Shown here: positions 1 through 8,576 of the stretch, piece after piece
Position numbering within the stretch: the first letter of the stretch is position 1
How the letters are laid out: the number at the start of each line of letters is the position of its first letter
Origin: Muribaculaceae bacterium
Lineage (GTDB): Bacteria; Bacteroidota; Bacteroidia; Bacteroidales; Muribaculaceae
DNA: 64,000 bases
Direction: 5' to 3'
Assembly (NCBI GenBank): GCA_022509065.1
Contig: JAFLTY010000008.1
Location: 1-64,000, forward strand
Program-made: the position numbers and the translations under genes
The notes under the pieces: generated by a model
Database searches by the model: none
Told to the model about the DNA's origin: nothing
The model's input: only the letters and a program-made list of their open reading frames with translations

Positions 1-8
1 TAACGATG

Positions 9-40
9 CAAAGTTAGTAATAATTTTCAAAATGACAAAA
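9..40 (-). promoter_or_regulatory. Leftward Bacteroidota promoter
   Basis: Read on the minus strand there is a TTTTG element (40-36), a 19-nt spacer and TAACTTTG (16-9), the canonical -33/-7 pair of Bacteroidota primary-sigma promoters. Transcription would leave the window to the left, so it probably serves a gene beyond the edge, divergent from mutS2. Confidence 0.6.
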
Positions 41-166
41 TAAAATGCAAAAAAAATACACAGAAAGAGTGAAAAAGAAGTGGAAGTGTCGGCCGCAAGC
101 GACCGACCGCTAAGACAAAGAAGGCAATATTTATATTACATTTATTATATATTATACATAGGTAAG

Positions 167-195
167 TTGAAAATGAAATAGAATTGTTATATTTG
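167..195 (+). promoter_or_regulatory. mutS2 promoter
   Basis: TTG at 167-169, an 18-nt spacer and TATATTTG at 188-195 match the -33/-7 consensus. The expected transcription start is about position 200, almost on the first ATG (201). This implies either a nearly leaderless message or a downstream translation start. Confidence 0.65.
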
Positions 196-200
196 CAGTG

Positions 201-2771
201 ATGAAAGAGGACACCGAAGACATAGAACATTCGACAGGAAACCATAACACGACTGACGCACCAAACGGCCGCGCCTACAAAAAGACCCGTCAAGAAAGAC
301 ATAGAAAAACGGACGAGCGACACGATGCCATGGTCTATCCGCGCCACAGTATTGAAACCAAACTGGGCATGGATACAGTGAGACATCTCGTCTCAGAAGA
401 ATGTGTCACTGAGCCCGCTCGCGAAAAAGTTGCCGCCATGTGTTTCTCTACCGATTTCCACGAGATACGACATGAACTCGAGATGACGTGGGAGATGGTA
501 GGCAAACAGACAAGCGAACAGCCCCTCAGCTTGGCCGGACTCGCCGATGTACGCGAATGGCTCAGCCGGCTGAAGACAGAAGGGTCACATATAGAGGCTG
601 AAGAATTTAGCAAACTTCGCACATCGCTGAAAATCATCGCAGAAACACGCAAACAGTTCTCGGAAGCAGACTGCCCTTACCCGATACTTCACGAACTGTG
701 CCTAAACCTCCATGACGTAATCCCCATCATCAGACACATAGACCGCGTTTTGACCGACACCGGCACAGTCAAAGACGACGCGTCGGCAGAGCTGGCTGAC
801 ATACGCAAAAAGAAATCGACCATTCAGAACCGCATCTCGGGCGCCATTCGACGTGTTCTTTCCGCAGCCGTTACCAACGGACTTTTAGAAGCCGACACCC
901 AACCATCGGTGAGAAACGGACGCCTTGTATTGCCTGTTCCAGCCATGCATAAAAGAGCTATCAGTGGCATAGTGCATGACGAATCGGCGACCGGAAGGAC
1001 ATTTTATATCGAGCCGGCTGAAGTCGTCGAACTCAATAACGAACAGCGACAACTGGACATAGAGGAAATACATGAGATTACGCGAATACTTACGCAACTG
1101 GCCAACGAACTGCGCCCCACGCTTCCCGATACACTGAAATCGTTCGAAGTCCTTTATCACCTTGATTTCGTGCATGCCAAAGCCATCTTTGCACTGAAAA
1201 CCAACTGCCAGTTACCCAGACTGGACAACAGATGCCAAATGCAATGGCATGACGCGTGTCATCCCGTTTTGAAAATCAACCTTGAGAAAAAAGGCAGAAG
1301 CATAGTTCCCCTTAACCTCGATCTGGATAAAGACACCGCACGGATATTGATAATATCGGGACCTAACGCCGGCGGCAAATCGGTGGCGCTTAAAACAGTG
1401 GGTATCAACCAGTATATGTTGCAATGCGGCCTGTTGCCGGCTATGGATCGAAATTCGCGTGCAGGCATCTTTGACGGCATCTTTGTGGATATCGGCGACG
1501 ACCAATCGCTTGAAGACGATTTGTCGACCTATTCATCACATCTACGCAATATGAAATTCATGCTTAGCCATGCCACCTCACAATCACTCATACTCATAGA
1601 CGAGTTCGGCGGAGGCACGGAGCCACAAATCGGGGGTGCCATAGCCCAGGCATTACTGACAGCCTTCAACGACAGGGGAGTGTGGGGAGTTGTCACCACA
1701 CATTTCCAAAACCTCAAGCAGATGGGACAGGAAACACCCGGCATCATGAACGGCTCCATGATGTACGACCGTACCCTAATGCAACCCACCTTCAGATTGC
1801 TTAGCGGCACACCCGGCAGTTCCTTCGCCGTCGAGATAGCATCGCGCATAGGCTTACCCAGGTATATCATCGCTAACGTTGAAAGAATAGTCGGATCGGA
1901 ATATTTCAATATAGACAAATATCTTCAGGACATACTGCGCGACCGCCGTTATTGGGAAAACAAAAGATACGAGATAAAAAAGCGCGAGAAACACCTTGAA
2001 GAAGTCATCACAGGGTACGAAGAAAACGCCGAAAGGCTACGCAGTCAGCGCCGTACCCTCCTTGAAGACGCCAAGAAAGAGGCACAAGACATCATAGCCA
2101 GCAGCAACGCCGCCGTAGAGCGAGCCATACGCACCATACGAGAGACCCAGGCAGACAAAGAAGCCACCCGCGAGGCCCGCGCCACGCTGGAACGCGAAAA
2201 GAAAGCCATTGCCGAACGCCATGATGACGAGCCACAGGAACTAAAAAAAGCGACAAAACGCAAAAACAAAAAACAACCCCTTACCCAGGTATCTGCCGAA
2301 AAAGCAATCGAAGCGGGGGATAACGTACTGTTGGACAATCAGGGAACGCCCGGTAACGTGATGGAAGTTCATAACGGCACGGCCACTGTTAGCTTCGGCG
2401 CGATGAAAGTGACAGTGCCTGTGAACCGCCTTAGCCGCACACTGCGCAAAGCGTCTCCAGCGACAGCAAATCGCTCAAGCGCGTCAACCAGCCTGACAGC
2501 AGAAGCCAGTCGCCAGCGCCAGCTCGCCTTCAAGACAGAGATCGATGTACGAGGAATGCGCGCCGATGAAGCCATCCAGGCAGTAACATATTTTATCGAC
2601 GATGCCTTGCAGTTCGGAGTTACACGCGTACGCATACTGCACGGCACGGGCACCGGAGCACTACGCATGGCAATCCGGCAGTATCTCGACCAAGCCGATG
2701 GAGTGAAAGCCTACAGAGACGAGGACGTCAGGATGGGAGGCGCTGGAATAACCGTCGTCGACCTATCATAG
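201..2771 (+). CDS. mutS2: Endonuclease MutS2 with Smr domain
   Basis: MutS-family ATPase that recognises branched or stalled nucleic acids; in other bacteria it suppresses recombination and acts on collided ribosomes. Visible parts are a clamp/lever region, Walker A GPNAGGKS near residue 384, Walker B LILIDEFGGGTEP near 463, a charged coiled coil at about 590-690, and a C-terminal Smr domain (about 780-856) with the DVRG and HGTGTG motifs. Homology to the family seems to begin at MVYPRHS (ATG at 330). The first 43 codons have the same C-ending codon bias as the body, so I keep ATG 201, but 330 is a real alternative. It converges on radC with only 28 bp between the stops. Confidence 0.93.
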   Translation: MKEDTEDIEHSTGNHNTTDAPNGRAYKKTRQERHRKTDERHDAMVYPRHSIETKLGMDTVRHLVSEECVTEPAREKVAAMCFSTDFHEIRHELEMTWEMVGKQTSEQPLSLAGLADVREWLSRLKTEGSHIEAEEFSKLRTSLKIIAETRKQFSEADCPYPILHELCLNLHDVIPIIRHIDRVLTDTGTVKDDASAELADIRKKKSTIQNRISGAIRRVLSAAVTNGLLEADTQPSVRNGRLVLPVPAMHKRAISGIVHDESATGRTFYIEPAEVVELNNEQRQLDIEEIHEITRILTQLANELRPTLPDTLKSFEVLYHLDFVHAKAIFALKTNCQLPRLDNRCQMQWHDACHPVLKINLEKKGRSIVPLNLDLDKDTARILIISGPNAGGKSVALKTVGINQYMLQCGLLPAMDRNSRAGIFDGIFVDIGDDQSLEDDLSTYSSHLRNMKFMLSHATSQSLILIDEFGGGTEPQIGGAIAQALLTAFNDRGVWGVVTTHFQNLKQMGQETPGIMNGSMMYDRTLMQPTFRLLSGTPGSSFAVEIASRIGLPRYIIANVERIVGSEYFNIDKYLQDILRDRRYWENKRYEIKKREKHLEEVITGYEENAERLRSQRRTLLEDAKKEAQDIIASSNAAVERAIRTIRETQADKEATREARATLEREKKAIAERHDDEPQELKKATKRKNKKQPLTQVSAEKAIEAGDNVLLDNQGTPGNVMEVHNGTATVSFGAMKVTVPVNRLSRTLRKASPATANRSSASTSLTAEASRQRQLAFKTEIDVRGMRADEAIQAVTYFIDDALQFGVTRVRILHGTGTGALRMAIRQYLDQADGVKAYRDEDVRMGGAGITVVDLS

Positions 2772-2799
2772 AACCTCGAACGGTTAACAAAACAGAGCA

Positions 2800-3525
2800 T
2801 CACAAACGACCATTGTCAGAATAACTGTAAAATCCTGAATTACAGATAATGATATGATCGATGACCTTGAAATCGAAAAGCTTGGCCGCTTCGGCAATCT
2901 TTCGAGTCAGCGAGTCATCCTGAGGACTGGGCCGGAGCTTTCCGGAAGGATGGTTGTGATAAAGCACGACATGGTTGGCGCCGTTGTCTATCATGGCCTT
3001 TATGATTTTTTTCACCTCGACCACAGTAAAATTTGAAGCACCCTCGCTGACACGAAGCTCGGTGATACGCTTGAGACTGTTGTTAAGCAGGAGAACCCAG
3101 AACTCCTCGTGATCGAGATCCTGCAGCTTGTGCCGCAACAGATCGTAGCATACCGAAGACGAGTTAACGACACGACGCGAGGATTCAAGCACCGCCGCAT
3201 CGTGGGCAGCCCGACGACCGAGTTCGACTGCGGCGAGCAACGACAGCGCCTTACTCGACCCTATGCCGGTGAACATCCCCGTCATATCTTTGACAGACAG
3301 ATGCGCGAGTTCGGAAAGATGACCGTCTTTTGATTTGAGAATTTCGTTGGCCAGATCGATGACATTTTTTCCACGAATGCCTGTCCCCAGCAGAATGGCA
3401 ATAAGTTCAGCGTCGTCAAGCGATCGCAACCCGTTCTTAAGCGCCTTTTCGCGAGGCAAAGCCGACAGTTGGGCCATTCGGAATAAATGGCGCGAAGCAA
3501 TATTGTTGTTATTATCCGAGTCCAT
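2800..3525 (-). CDS. radC: RadC family JAB-domain protein
   Basis: A 241-residue protein of the RadC/MPN family: an N-terminal UPF0758 helical region with helix-hairpin-helix-like sequence, then a JAMM metalloprotease-like domain with HNHPSG and a downstream S-x2-D type metal site (about 188-205), followed by DHIIIC. The historical link to DNA repair is weak and the biochemical role is unsettled. It is the last gene of a minus-strand operon; its ATG lies one base after the stop of the glycosyltransferase, suggesting translational coupling. Confidence 0.9.
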   Translation of the reverse strand: MDSDNNNNIASRHLFRMAQLSALPREKALKNGLRSLDDAELIAILLGTGIRGKNVIDLANEILKSKDGHLSELAHLSVKDMTGMFTGIGSSKALSLLAAVELGRRAAHDAAVLESSRRVVNSSSVCYDLLRHKLQDLDHEEFWVLLLNNSLKRITELRVSEGASNFTVVEVKKIIKAMIDNGANHVVLYHNHPSGKLRPSPQDDSLTRKIAEAAKLFDFKVIDHIIICNSGFYSYSDNGRL

Positions 3526-3526
3526 C

Positions 3527-4534
3527 TTATTTTCCTTTACGCATCAATATTTCGCGATTCAAATCACGGCCTCGCCCCAATACAATAGATGTTATCCATG
3601 CGCGAATAAAACCCGTTCCGTACCCCGTTATCTGAATGACCGATGCAGGGACGGCCAGCAGAGCTATTTTTAAAGAACGTGTTGTGTGAAGAGCAGAAAG
3701 AAATATGGCCAGAATGTAAGCAGCCGGCAGCAATAGCCACCATGGAGAGACAAAGACAGCGAGAGCCAGAACAGCCAACGCGCACAGAACAGCTACAGCC
3801 GGAAGAGCATGGACTATTTTTAGCGAACCCGGATAAAGCAGTTTCAAAGTGATTCGCGACATGCCGAAGACATGAACCTGACGGAAAAATTTCTTGAAAT
3901 CAACCCTACGTTTATGCCAGACGAAAGCCTCGGGTAGGAGAGTGATATCGAAACCGGCCTTTTCGATGCGTTTGGACATATCGATGTCTTCGCTGAACAT
4001 TTCGCGAAAACCTCCGACACGTTCGAATACACGGCGCGTGAAACCCATGTTGAAAGTGCGCGGAGTGAATTTTTCGAGACTTTTTTTGCGACCGCGAATG
4101 CCACCGGTAGTCAGAAAAGAAGTCATAGCGAAGTTAATTGCCTTCTGAACATCGGAAAAAGACTCGTGAGCGGCATCCGGGCCCCCGAAACAATCGGCTT
4201 TCGAAGATCTTATGAACTCACTGACCTTAGCCACATAATCAGGCGGGATGACACAGTCGCTGTCCACAAAGATAAAAAAGTCTGAGGCAGCCTTTTCCAT
4301 ACCGACGTTACGCGCTATGGATCGACCCTCGTTGGATTTATAGAAATATCTAACGTTCAGCCCATTGGCCCGTGCAGCGAGGCACTGCGCCTCGCACGGT
4401 AAAGACGAACCGTCCTCGACGATAATAACCTCGAAATCCTTTTCCGACTGACACGACAAACTGTCAAGCAACTCGCTGACCTCGTCGGGACGGTTATATA
4501 CCGGGACTATGAAAGAGAGCAGAGCCATATACAA
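3527..4534 (-). CDS. Family 2 glycosyltransferase, membrane-anchored
   Basis: GT-A fold inverting glycosyltransferase, 335 residues. The N-terminus has SFIVPVYNRPDEV, typical of GT2 nucleotide-sugar binding, then the DSDC DxD-like motif near residue 93 and EDIDMSKR near 190, the acceptor/base region. Three hydrophobic segments in the last 100 residues anchor it in the inner membrane with the catalytic domain in the cytosol. It directly abuts the lptF/G-type permease gene (no intergenic base), which suggests a role in surface glycan or lipopolysaccharide assembly. The donor and acceptor cannot be deduced. MALLS, two codons in, is an alternative start. Confidence 0.88.
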   Translation of the reverse strand: MYMALLSFIVPVYNRPDEVSELLDSLSCQSEKDFEVIIVEDGSSLPCEAQCLAARANGLNVRYFYKSNEGRSIARNVGMEKAASDFFIFVDSDCVIPPDYVAKVSEFIRSSKADCFGGPDAAHESFSDVQKAINFAMTSFLTTGGIRGRKKSLEKFTPRTFNMGFTRRVFERVGGFREMFSEDIDMSKRIEKAGFDITLLPEAFVWHKRRVDFKKFFRQVHVFGMSRITLKLLYPGSLKIVHALPAVAVLCALAVLALAVFVSPWWLLLPAAYILAIFLSALHTTRSLKIALLAVPASVIQITGYGTGFIRAWITSIVLGRGRDLNREILMRKGK

Positions 4535-5611
4535 TCAACGTGAGGCAGTACGGTAAAGAATGACCGCAATGACAGAATAAATAATATTGGGTATCCACAT
4601 GGCTACCATAGGAGAAGTGGCTCCCGAACGCGCAAAAGTCTGCGTAATTGTCATGAAAAGGATGTAGCTGAAACTCAACACCAGCCCTATGCCTATATTC
4701 AAGCCGATGCCACCCTTGACCTTGCGCGAGGACAGCGACATTCCGATGACTGTCAGGATAAAAGCCGCTGCAGTCATCGCATAACGACGGTACTTCTCGA
4801 TCTCGAAATCCTGGATATTGCCAACGCCGCGCTCGGTTTGACGACGAATATACTCATCGAGCTCGGGAGTGGTGAGCTGCTCCTGATCGTTCTCCGAAAT
4901 AAGAAAATCCCTGGGCTCAAAGGGTATGACAGTATCCAGCGATTGACCCTTGCGAATGTTCTCGCGGTTGTCCGTGATATCGCGTATAACATAGTCACGC
5001 ACCTGCCAGTTGTAGAGAGTGTCCCATTTGATAGATTGGGAAGTGAGACGCGACACCAGCCGTTTGTTCTCGTCGAATTTTTCGAGCGAAAACTTCGATC
5101 CCGTCTTTGTTATGTTGTCATAGCGGCTCATATAGGCAATCTCACCCGGAGCCACCATCATCATGATATTGGCTCCATAGTCGATACGTTTGTTCTTGAC
5201 GTAAGTGTTGGTATAATCGATACGTTTGATATTGGCCGGCGGAATTATGTAAGCAGCCAGGATAAACGTTGCCACCGCTATGACAGTTGCCGACACCAGA
5301 TACGGACGCATGAAGCGGCGGTAACTCATCCCAGTTGACAGCATGGCGATAATCTCACTGTTGTCAGCGAGTTTCGAGGTGAAAAAGATAACCGCTATGA
5401 AGACGAATAGCGGAGAGAACTGGTTGGCGAAATAAGGGAGGAAATTTAGATAGTAATCGAAAACAGTCGCCTTGAGAGGAGCCTTGGAGAAAGCGTCGAG
5501 TTTCTCGTTGATGTCGAACATCACGATGATAGCCAGCAGAAGGACGATGGCGAAAATGTAAGTTCCGAGAAACTTTTTGATTATGTATTTGTCAAGGCGA
5601 TTGAAAAGCAT
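4535..5611 (-). CDS. LptF/LptG family LPS-export permease
   Basis: YjgP/YjgQ-family permease of 358 residues. Three N-terminal membrane helices (about 15-35, 55-75, 97-120), a periplasmic beta-jellyroll region (about 125-270) and three C-terminal helices match LptF/LptG, the membrane subunits that extract lipopolysaccharide with the LptB ATPase. The sequence alone does not tell F from G. It lies between tgt and a glycosyltransferase in one operon. Confidence 0.88.
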   Translation of the reverse strand: MLFNRLDKYIIKKFLGTYIFAIVLLLAIIVMFDINEKLDAFSKAPLKATVFDYYLNFLPYFANQFSPLFVFIAVIFFTSKLADNSEIIAMLSTGMSYRRFMRPYLVSATVIAVATFILAAYIIPPANIKRIDYTNTYVKNKRIDYGANIMMMVAPGEIAYMSRYDNITKTGSKFSLEKFDENKRLVSRLTSQSIKWDTLYNWQVRDYVIRDITDNRENIRKGQSLDTVIPFEPRDFLISENDQEQLTTPELDEYIRRQTERGVGNIQDFEIEKYRRYAMTAAAFILTVIGMSLSSRKVKGGIGLNIGIGLVLSFSYILFMTITQTFARSGATSPMVAMWIPNIIYSVIAVILYRTASR

Positions 5612-5629
5612 AGGCGGCTCAAAATCAGG

Positions 5630-6760
5630 TCAAAGTCGTTGCGACAAAATCTCCACCATACACGATTTCCAGGACTTGAAGTCACCCGCCGCGATGTGTT
5701 CACGAGCCTGACGCACCAGCCACAGATAGAAAGCCAGGTTATGGATGGATGCAATCTGCAAGGCGAGCAGTTCGTCGGCGATGAACAGATGTCTGAGGTA
5801 GGCCTTTGAGTAAGCCCGACCCGTAAACGATGGACTTTCGGGCCAAAGAGGCGAGAAATCGTCGGCCCACTTGCGGTTGCGCATGTTCATGGTGCCGTCG
5901 GGTGTAAAGAGATAAGCGTTGCGACCGTTACGCGTGGGCATCACGCAATCCATCATGTCGACGCCGCGGTCGATAGCCTCGAGGATATTAACAGGCGTTC
6001 CGACGCCCATGAGGTAACGCGGTTTGTCGGTCGGCAGCACATCGTTGACTATATCGATCATGTCATACATGACCTCGGCAGGCTCGCCGACTGCAAGACC
6101 GCCTATCGCATTGCCGTCGGCACCGAGATCGGCAACACGTCGAGCACTCTCGCGCCGCAGATCGGGGAACGTGCAACCCTGAACTATGGGAAACCATGAC
6201 TGGCTGTAACCGTAAAGAGGCTCGGTGTCATTGAAACGGCGCCAACCGCGATCCATCCACCTTAGCGTCAGGTCGAGCGACTTGCGCGCGTAGGAATAAT
6301 CGGCGGTTCCGGGCGCGCACTCGTCAAGAGCCATCATAATATCGGAACCGATGATACGCTGTATGTCGACGACATTTTCGGGAGTGAAGAGATGTCGGGA
6401 ACCGTCTATGTGACTGCGGAAATGTGCACCCTCGTCCGTCAGTTTGCGAATGGCGCTCAGCGAAAAGACCTGAAAACCTCCGCTATCGGTAAGAATAGGA
6501 CGCTCCCAGCCCATGAACTTGTGAAGGCCCCCGGCCTTGAACAGTATGTCGGTGCCGGGACGCAGATAAAGATGGTAGGTATTGCCCAGAATGATTTTAG
6601 CGTCGATATCTTCTCTGAGCTCGCGTTGGTGAACACCCTTGACTGATCCAACTGTACCCACCGGCATAAATATGGGGGTAGGGATGGATCCGTGCGCGGT
6701 CGTTATGACACCCGCCCGGGCTCCGCTGTCAGCCAAAGTATGTTGCAGTTCGAAAACCAT
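5630..6760 (-). CDS. tgt: tRNA-guanine transglycosylase, zinc ligands not conserved
   Basis: Exchanges guanine-34 of Asp, Asn, His and Tyr tRNAs for a queuosine precursor. The TIM-barrel signature is complete: LTDSGGFQVFSLS, GGLAVGEP, MGVGTP and DCVMPTRNGRNAYLF. The start at ATG 6760 gives 376 residues, the family norm; the longer frame would overlap the upstream gene by 77 bp. Unusual: the region that normally carries the CxCxxC zinc ligands reads ESPSFTGRAYSKAYL, so all three cysteines are replaced by Ser, Ser and Gly, while the histidine context (SIHNLAFY) remains. This may be a lineage trait. Confidence 0.93.
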   Translation of the reverse strand: MVFELQHTLADSGARAGVITTAHGSIPTPIFMPVGTVGSVKGVHQRELREDIDAKIILGNTYHLYLRPGTDILFKAGGLHKFMGWERPILTDSGGFQVFSLSAIRKLTDEGAHFRSHIDGSRHLFTPENVVDIQRIIGSDIMMALDECAPGTADYSYARKSLDLTLRWMDRGWRRFNDTEPLYGYSQSWFPIVQGCTFPDLRRESARRVADLGADGNAIGGLAVGEPAEVMYDMIDIVNDVLPTDKPRYLMGVGTPVNILEAIDRGVDMMDCVMPTRNGRNAYLFTPDGTMNMRNRKWADDFSPLWPESPSFTGRAYSKAYLRHLFIADELLALQIASIHNLAFYLWLVRQAREHIAAGDFKSWKSCMVEILSQRL

Positions 6761-6767
6761 CGACGAC

Positions 6768-7679
6768 TCAACTGAACATATTGTCGGGATAGAAACCCTC
6801 GTTATGAAGAAACGCAAGCCGTTCGACAACACCCTGGCGGTCACCGGGATAGGTTACTCCGAACCATTGTGAATCGGTGGTAAGGACATCTACGGTTGCG
6901 TCACCTCCGCCAATCAGTTTGTCGACAACCGAAGGGATAAAGAACTCCTTGTCGTTGCGGTCGTGGTATTTAGTCAGGAAACGGTTGAACTCACGGGAAG
7001 AATAATCGAAATAGTCGGGCGTGAACCCCCAGAAATTCATCGAAACGGGAGTGTCGGGAGTGAGAACGACTGACGCGCCTTCTTCGCCTCCGAAAACTAT
7101 ATCACCGTCGTGAGAATACTGTATTTTTGTCCTTTCGATGATTTTCTTCAAACGACCGTCGTCTTCGACCGAACACACACCCCGCGACACATAGCCGTTG
7201 GGAGACATCGTGTTACCAACCTGAAAAGCCACCATACAGTAACGACCTTTGTGAGAAAGTGAAAGCTTAGAAAGATATTCGGCCAGAGTGCGGAAAGCGT
7301 CGAAGCCATAGAAATCGTCGCTGTTTATGACGGCGAAAGGTTCTTTGATGACATTCCTGCCAGCCATGACAGCATGGTTAGTACCCCAGGGACGCGTCCT
7401 GTCGGTGGGACAAACGTAAGGTTCGGGCAGATCGTCTTTATCTTGAAAAACGACTTCTACCGGGATAAAACCTTCGTATTTAGAAAGAACCTCTTTTCTG
7501 AACTGATCTTCGAAATCGCGGCGGATGACAAAGACAACTTTGCCGAAACCCGCTTTGAGAGCGTCATAGATGGAATAATCCATGATGGTCTGACCCTGAG
7601 GTCCGAGCTTGTCGAGTTGTTTGAGACCGCCGTATCTGCTTCCCATCCCTGCCGCTAAAACTAATAATGTTGGTTTCAT
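6768..7679 (-). CDS. Sugar-phosphate nucleotidyltransferase family protein
   Basis: GT-A-like nucleotidyltransferase, 303 residues. The N-terminal nucleotide-binding loop LAAGMGSRYGGLKQLDKLGP, then PWGTNHAV and INSDDFYG (metal-binding aspartates), match enzymes making NDP-sugars or similar activated headgroups. The exact sugar is not evident. It is the first gene of the tgt-lpt-glycosyltransferase-radC operon, with 7 bp to tgt. Confidence 0.85.
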   Translation of the reverse strand: MKPTLLVLAAGMGSRYGGLKQLDKLGPQGQTIMDYSIYDALKAGFGKVVFVIRRDFEDQFRKEVLSKYEGFIPVEVVFQDKDDLPEPYVCPTDRTRPWGTNHAVMAGRNVIKEPFAVINSDDFYGFDAFRTLAEYLSKLSLSHKGRYCMVAFQVGNTMSPNGYVSRGVCSVEDDGRLKKIIERTKIQYSHDGDIVFGGEEGASVVLTPDTPVSMNFWGFTPDYFDYSSREFNRFLTKYHDRNDKEFFIPSVVDKLIGGGDATVDVLTTDSQWFGVTYPGDRQGVVERLAFLHNEGFYPDNMFS

Positions 7680-7779
7680 ATAATTCTAATGTGATTTTTT
7701 TTCTTTAATTGAAAGTTAAAAGATAGGTTAACGGACATGTTATGTTATAATCTCATCGCCTAAAGACAAATGAAGCATG

Positions 7780-7810
7780 CAAATTTAATGATTTTTTCTT
7801 AAAACGCCAA
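7780..7810 (-). promoter_or_regulatory. Promoter of nucleotidyltransferase-radC operon
   Basis: Minus-strand TTG (7810-7808), a 20-nt spacer and TAAATTTG (7787-7780) form a good -33/-7 pair. The predicted leader before the start codon at 7679 is about 90 nt. Nothing else was recognised in the 7680-7992 gap except a plus-strand -7-like TATATTTG at 7960-7967 for the next gene. Confidence 0.6.
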
Positions 7811-7992
7811 CATGTTCTCCGGAAGCCGAAAGCCGCAGATTAAACCAGCAACGAGACAAAAGAGCCCAAGACGAACTCTTATATATAAAAATGTGTACAA
7901 CACTGCCAGGTTTACGTTGGAAAAAACGAGAGAACCAGCCATATCCCGAAAAAAAAGACTATATTTGCAAAAGCAATGACAATACGACAGCA

Positions 7993-8550
7993 ATGCAGGA
8001 TTGTACCATAGCCGAAACCGACATTATAAGAATCCCTTCGGGCACATTGGCGAGACACGCCATAACACAGACGATGAGAAAGTACAGGTGGTGGTTCTGC
8101 GCCGCGCCGGCTGTGAGCTGCCTTCTTGCAGTCAGCCGCTGGGAATGGCTGATAGTGGGACTGGCTTTGTGCCTGATTGTCTATCCATTCGTTGTAATGA
8201 CAGTGTACTTCGGTGACATGCTCGACCCGTGCGTAGCGATATTCACCAGGCCTGTGAAGATATCCTTTACCGCGGACACCATGATTTGCCGTTTTTACGA
8301 AACGTCGCAAAATGACAAGGAAGCGCCACAACACCAATTGCCGGTGAATGAGAAAACGATACCCATTGAAGACATCAAGCGAATATGGCAGGGACAGGAC
8401 AGCATAAGACTGTATATCCGCCATCCAAAACCGCTTTGCATAACCATACTTGACCGGCAATGGCAGACTCCGGTGCCCCTGACCCCCCAAGACTGTCGCC
8501 TTAGAGTCATGGGACTGCTAAGAGAGAATGGCACGGAATTTGTACAGTGA
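7993..8550 (+). CDS. Hypothetical membrane protein, YcxB-like
   Basis: 185 residues from ATG 7993. Two adjacent hydrophobic segments (about 30-50 and 52-75) are followed by a soluble C-terminal domain whose beta-rich pattern (KISFTADTMICRFYE ... IPIEDIKRIWQGQDSIRLYI) resembles YcxB-like C-terminal domains. The function is unknown. A -7-like TATATTTG at 7960-7967 puts transcription just upstream and excludes the longer frame start. It begins a four-gene plus-strand run, with 26 bp to the next gene. Confidence 0.6.
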   Translation: MQDCTIAETDIIRIPSGTLARHAITQTMRKYRWWFCAAPAVSCLLAVSRWEWLIVGLALCLIVYPFVVMTVYFGDMLDPCVAIFTRPVKISFTADTMICRFYETSQNDKEAPQHQLPVNEKTIPIEDIKRIWQGQDSIRLYIRHPKPLCITILDRQWQTPVPLTPQDCRLRVMGLLRENGTEFVQ

Positions 8551-8576
8551 TGAGAGAATAACATGCAATATCTACA

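Noticed and set aside
27-386. 119-codon minus-strand open frame at the left edge
   Set aside because: It overlaps the mutS2 promoter and start on the opposite strand and its product is an implausible Phe/Ser/His-rich sequence.
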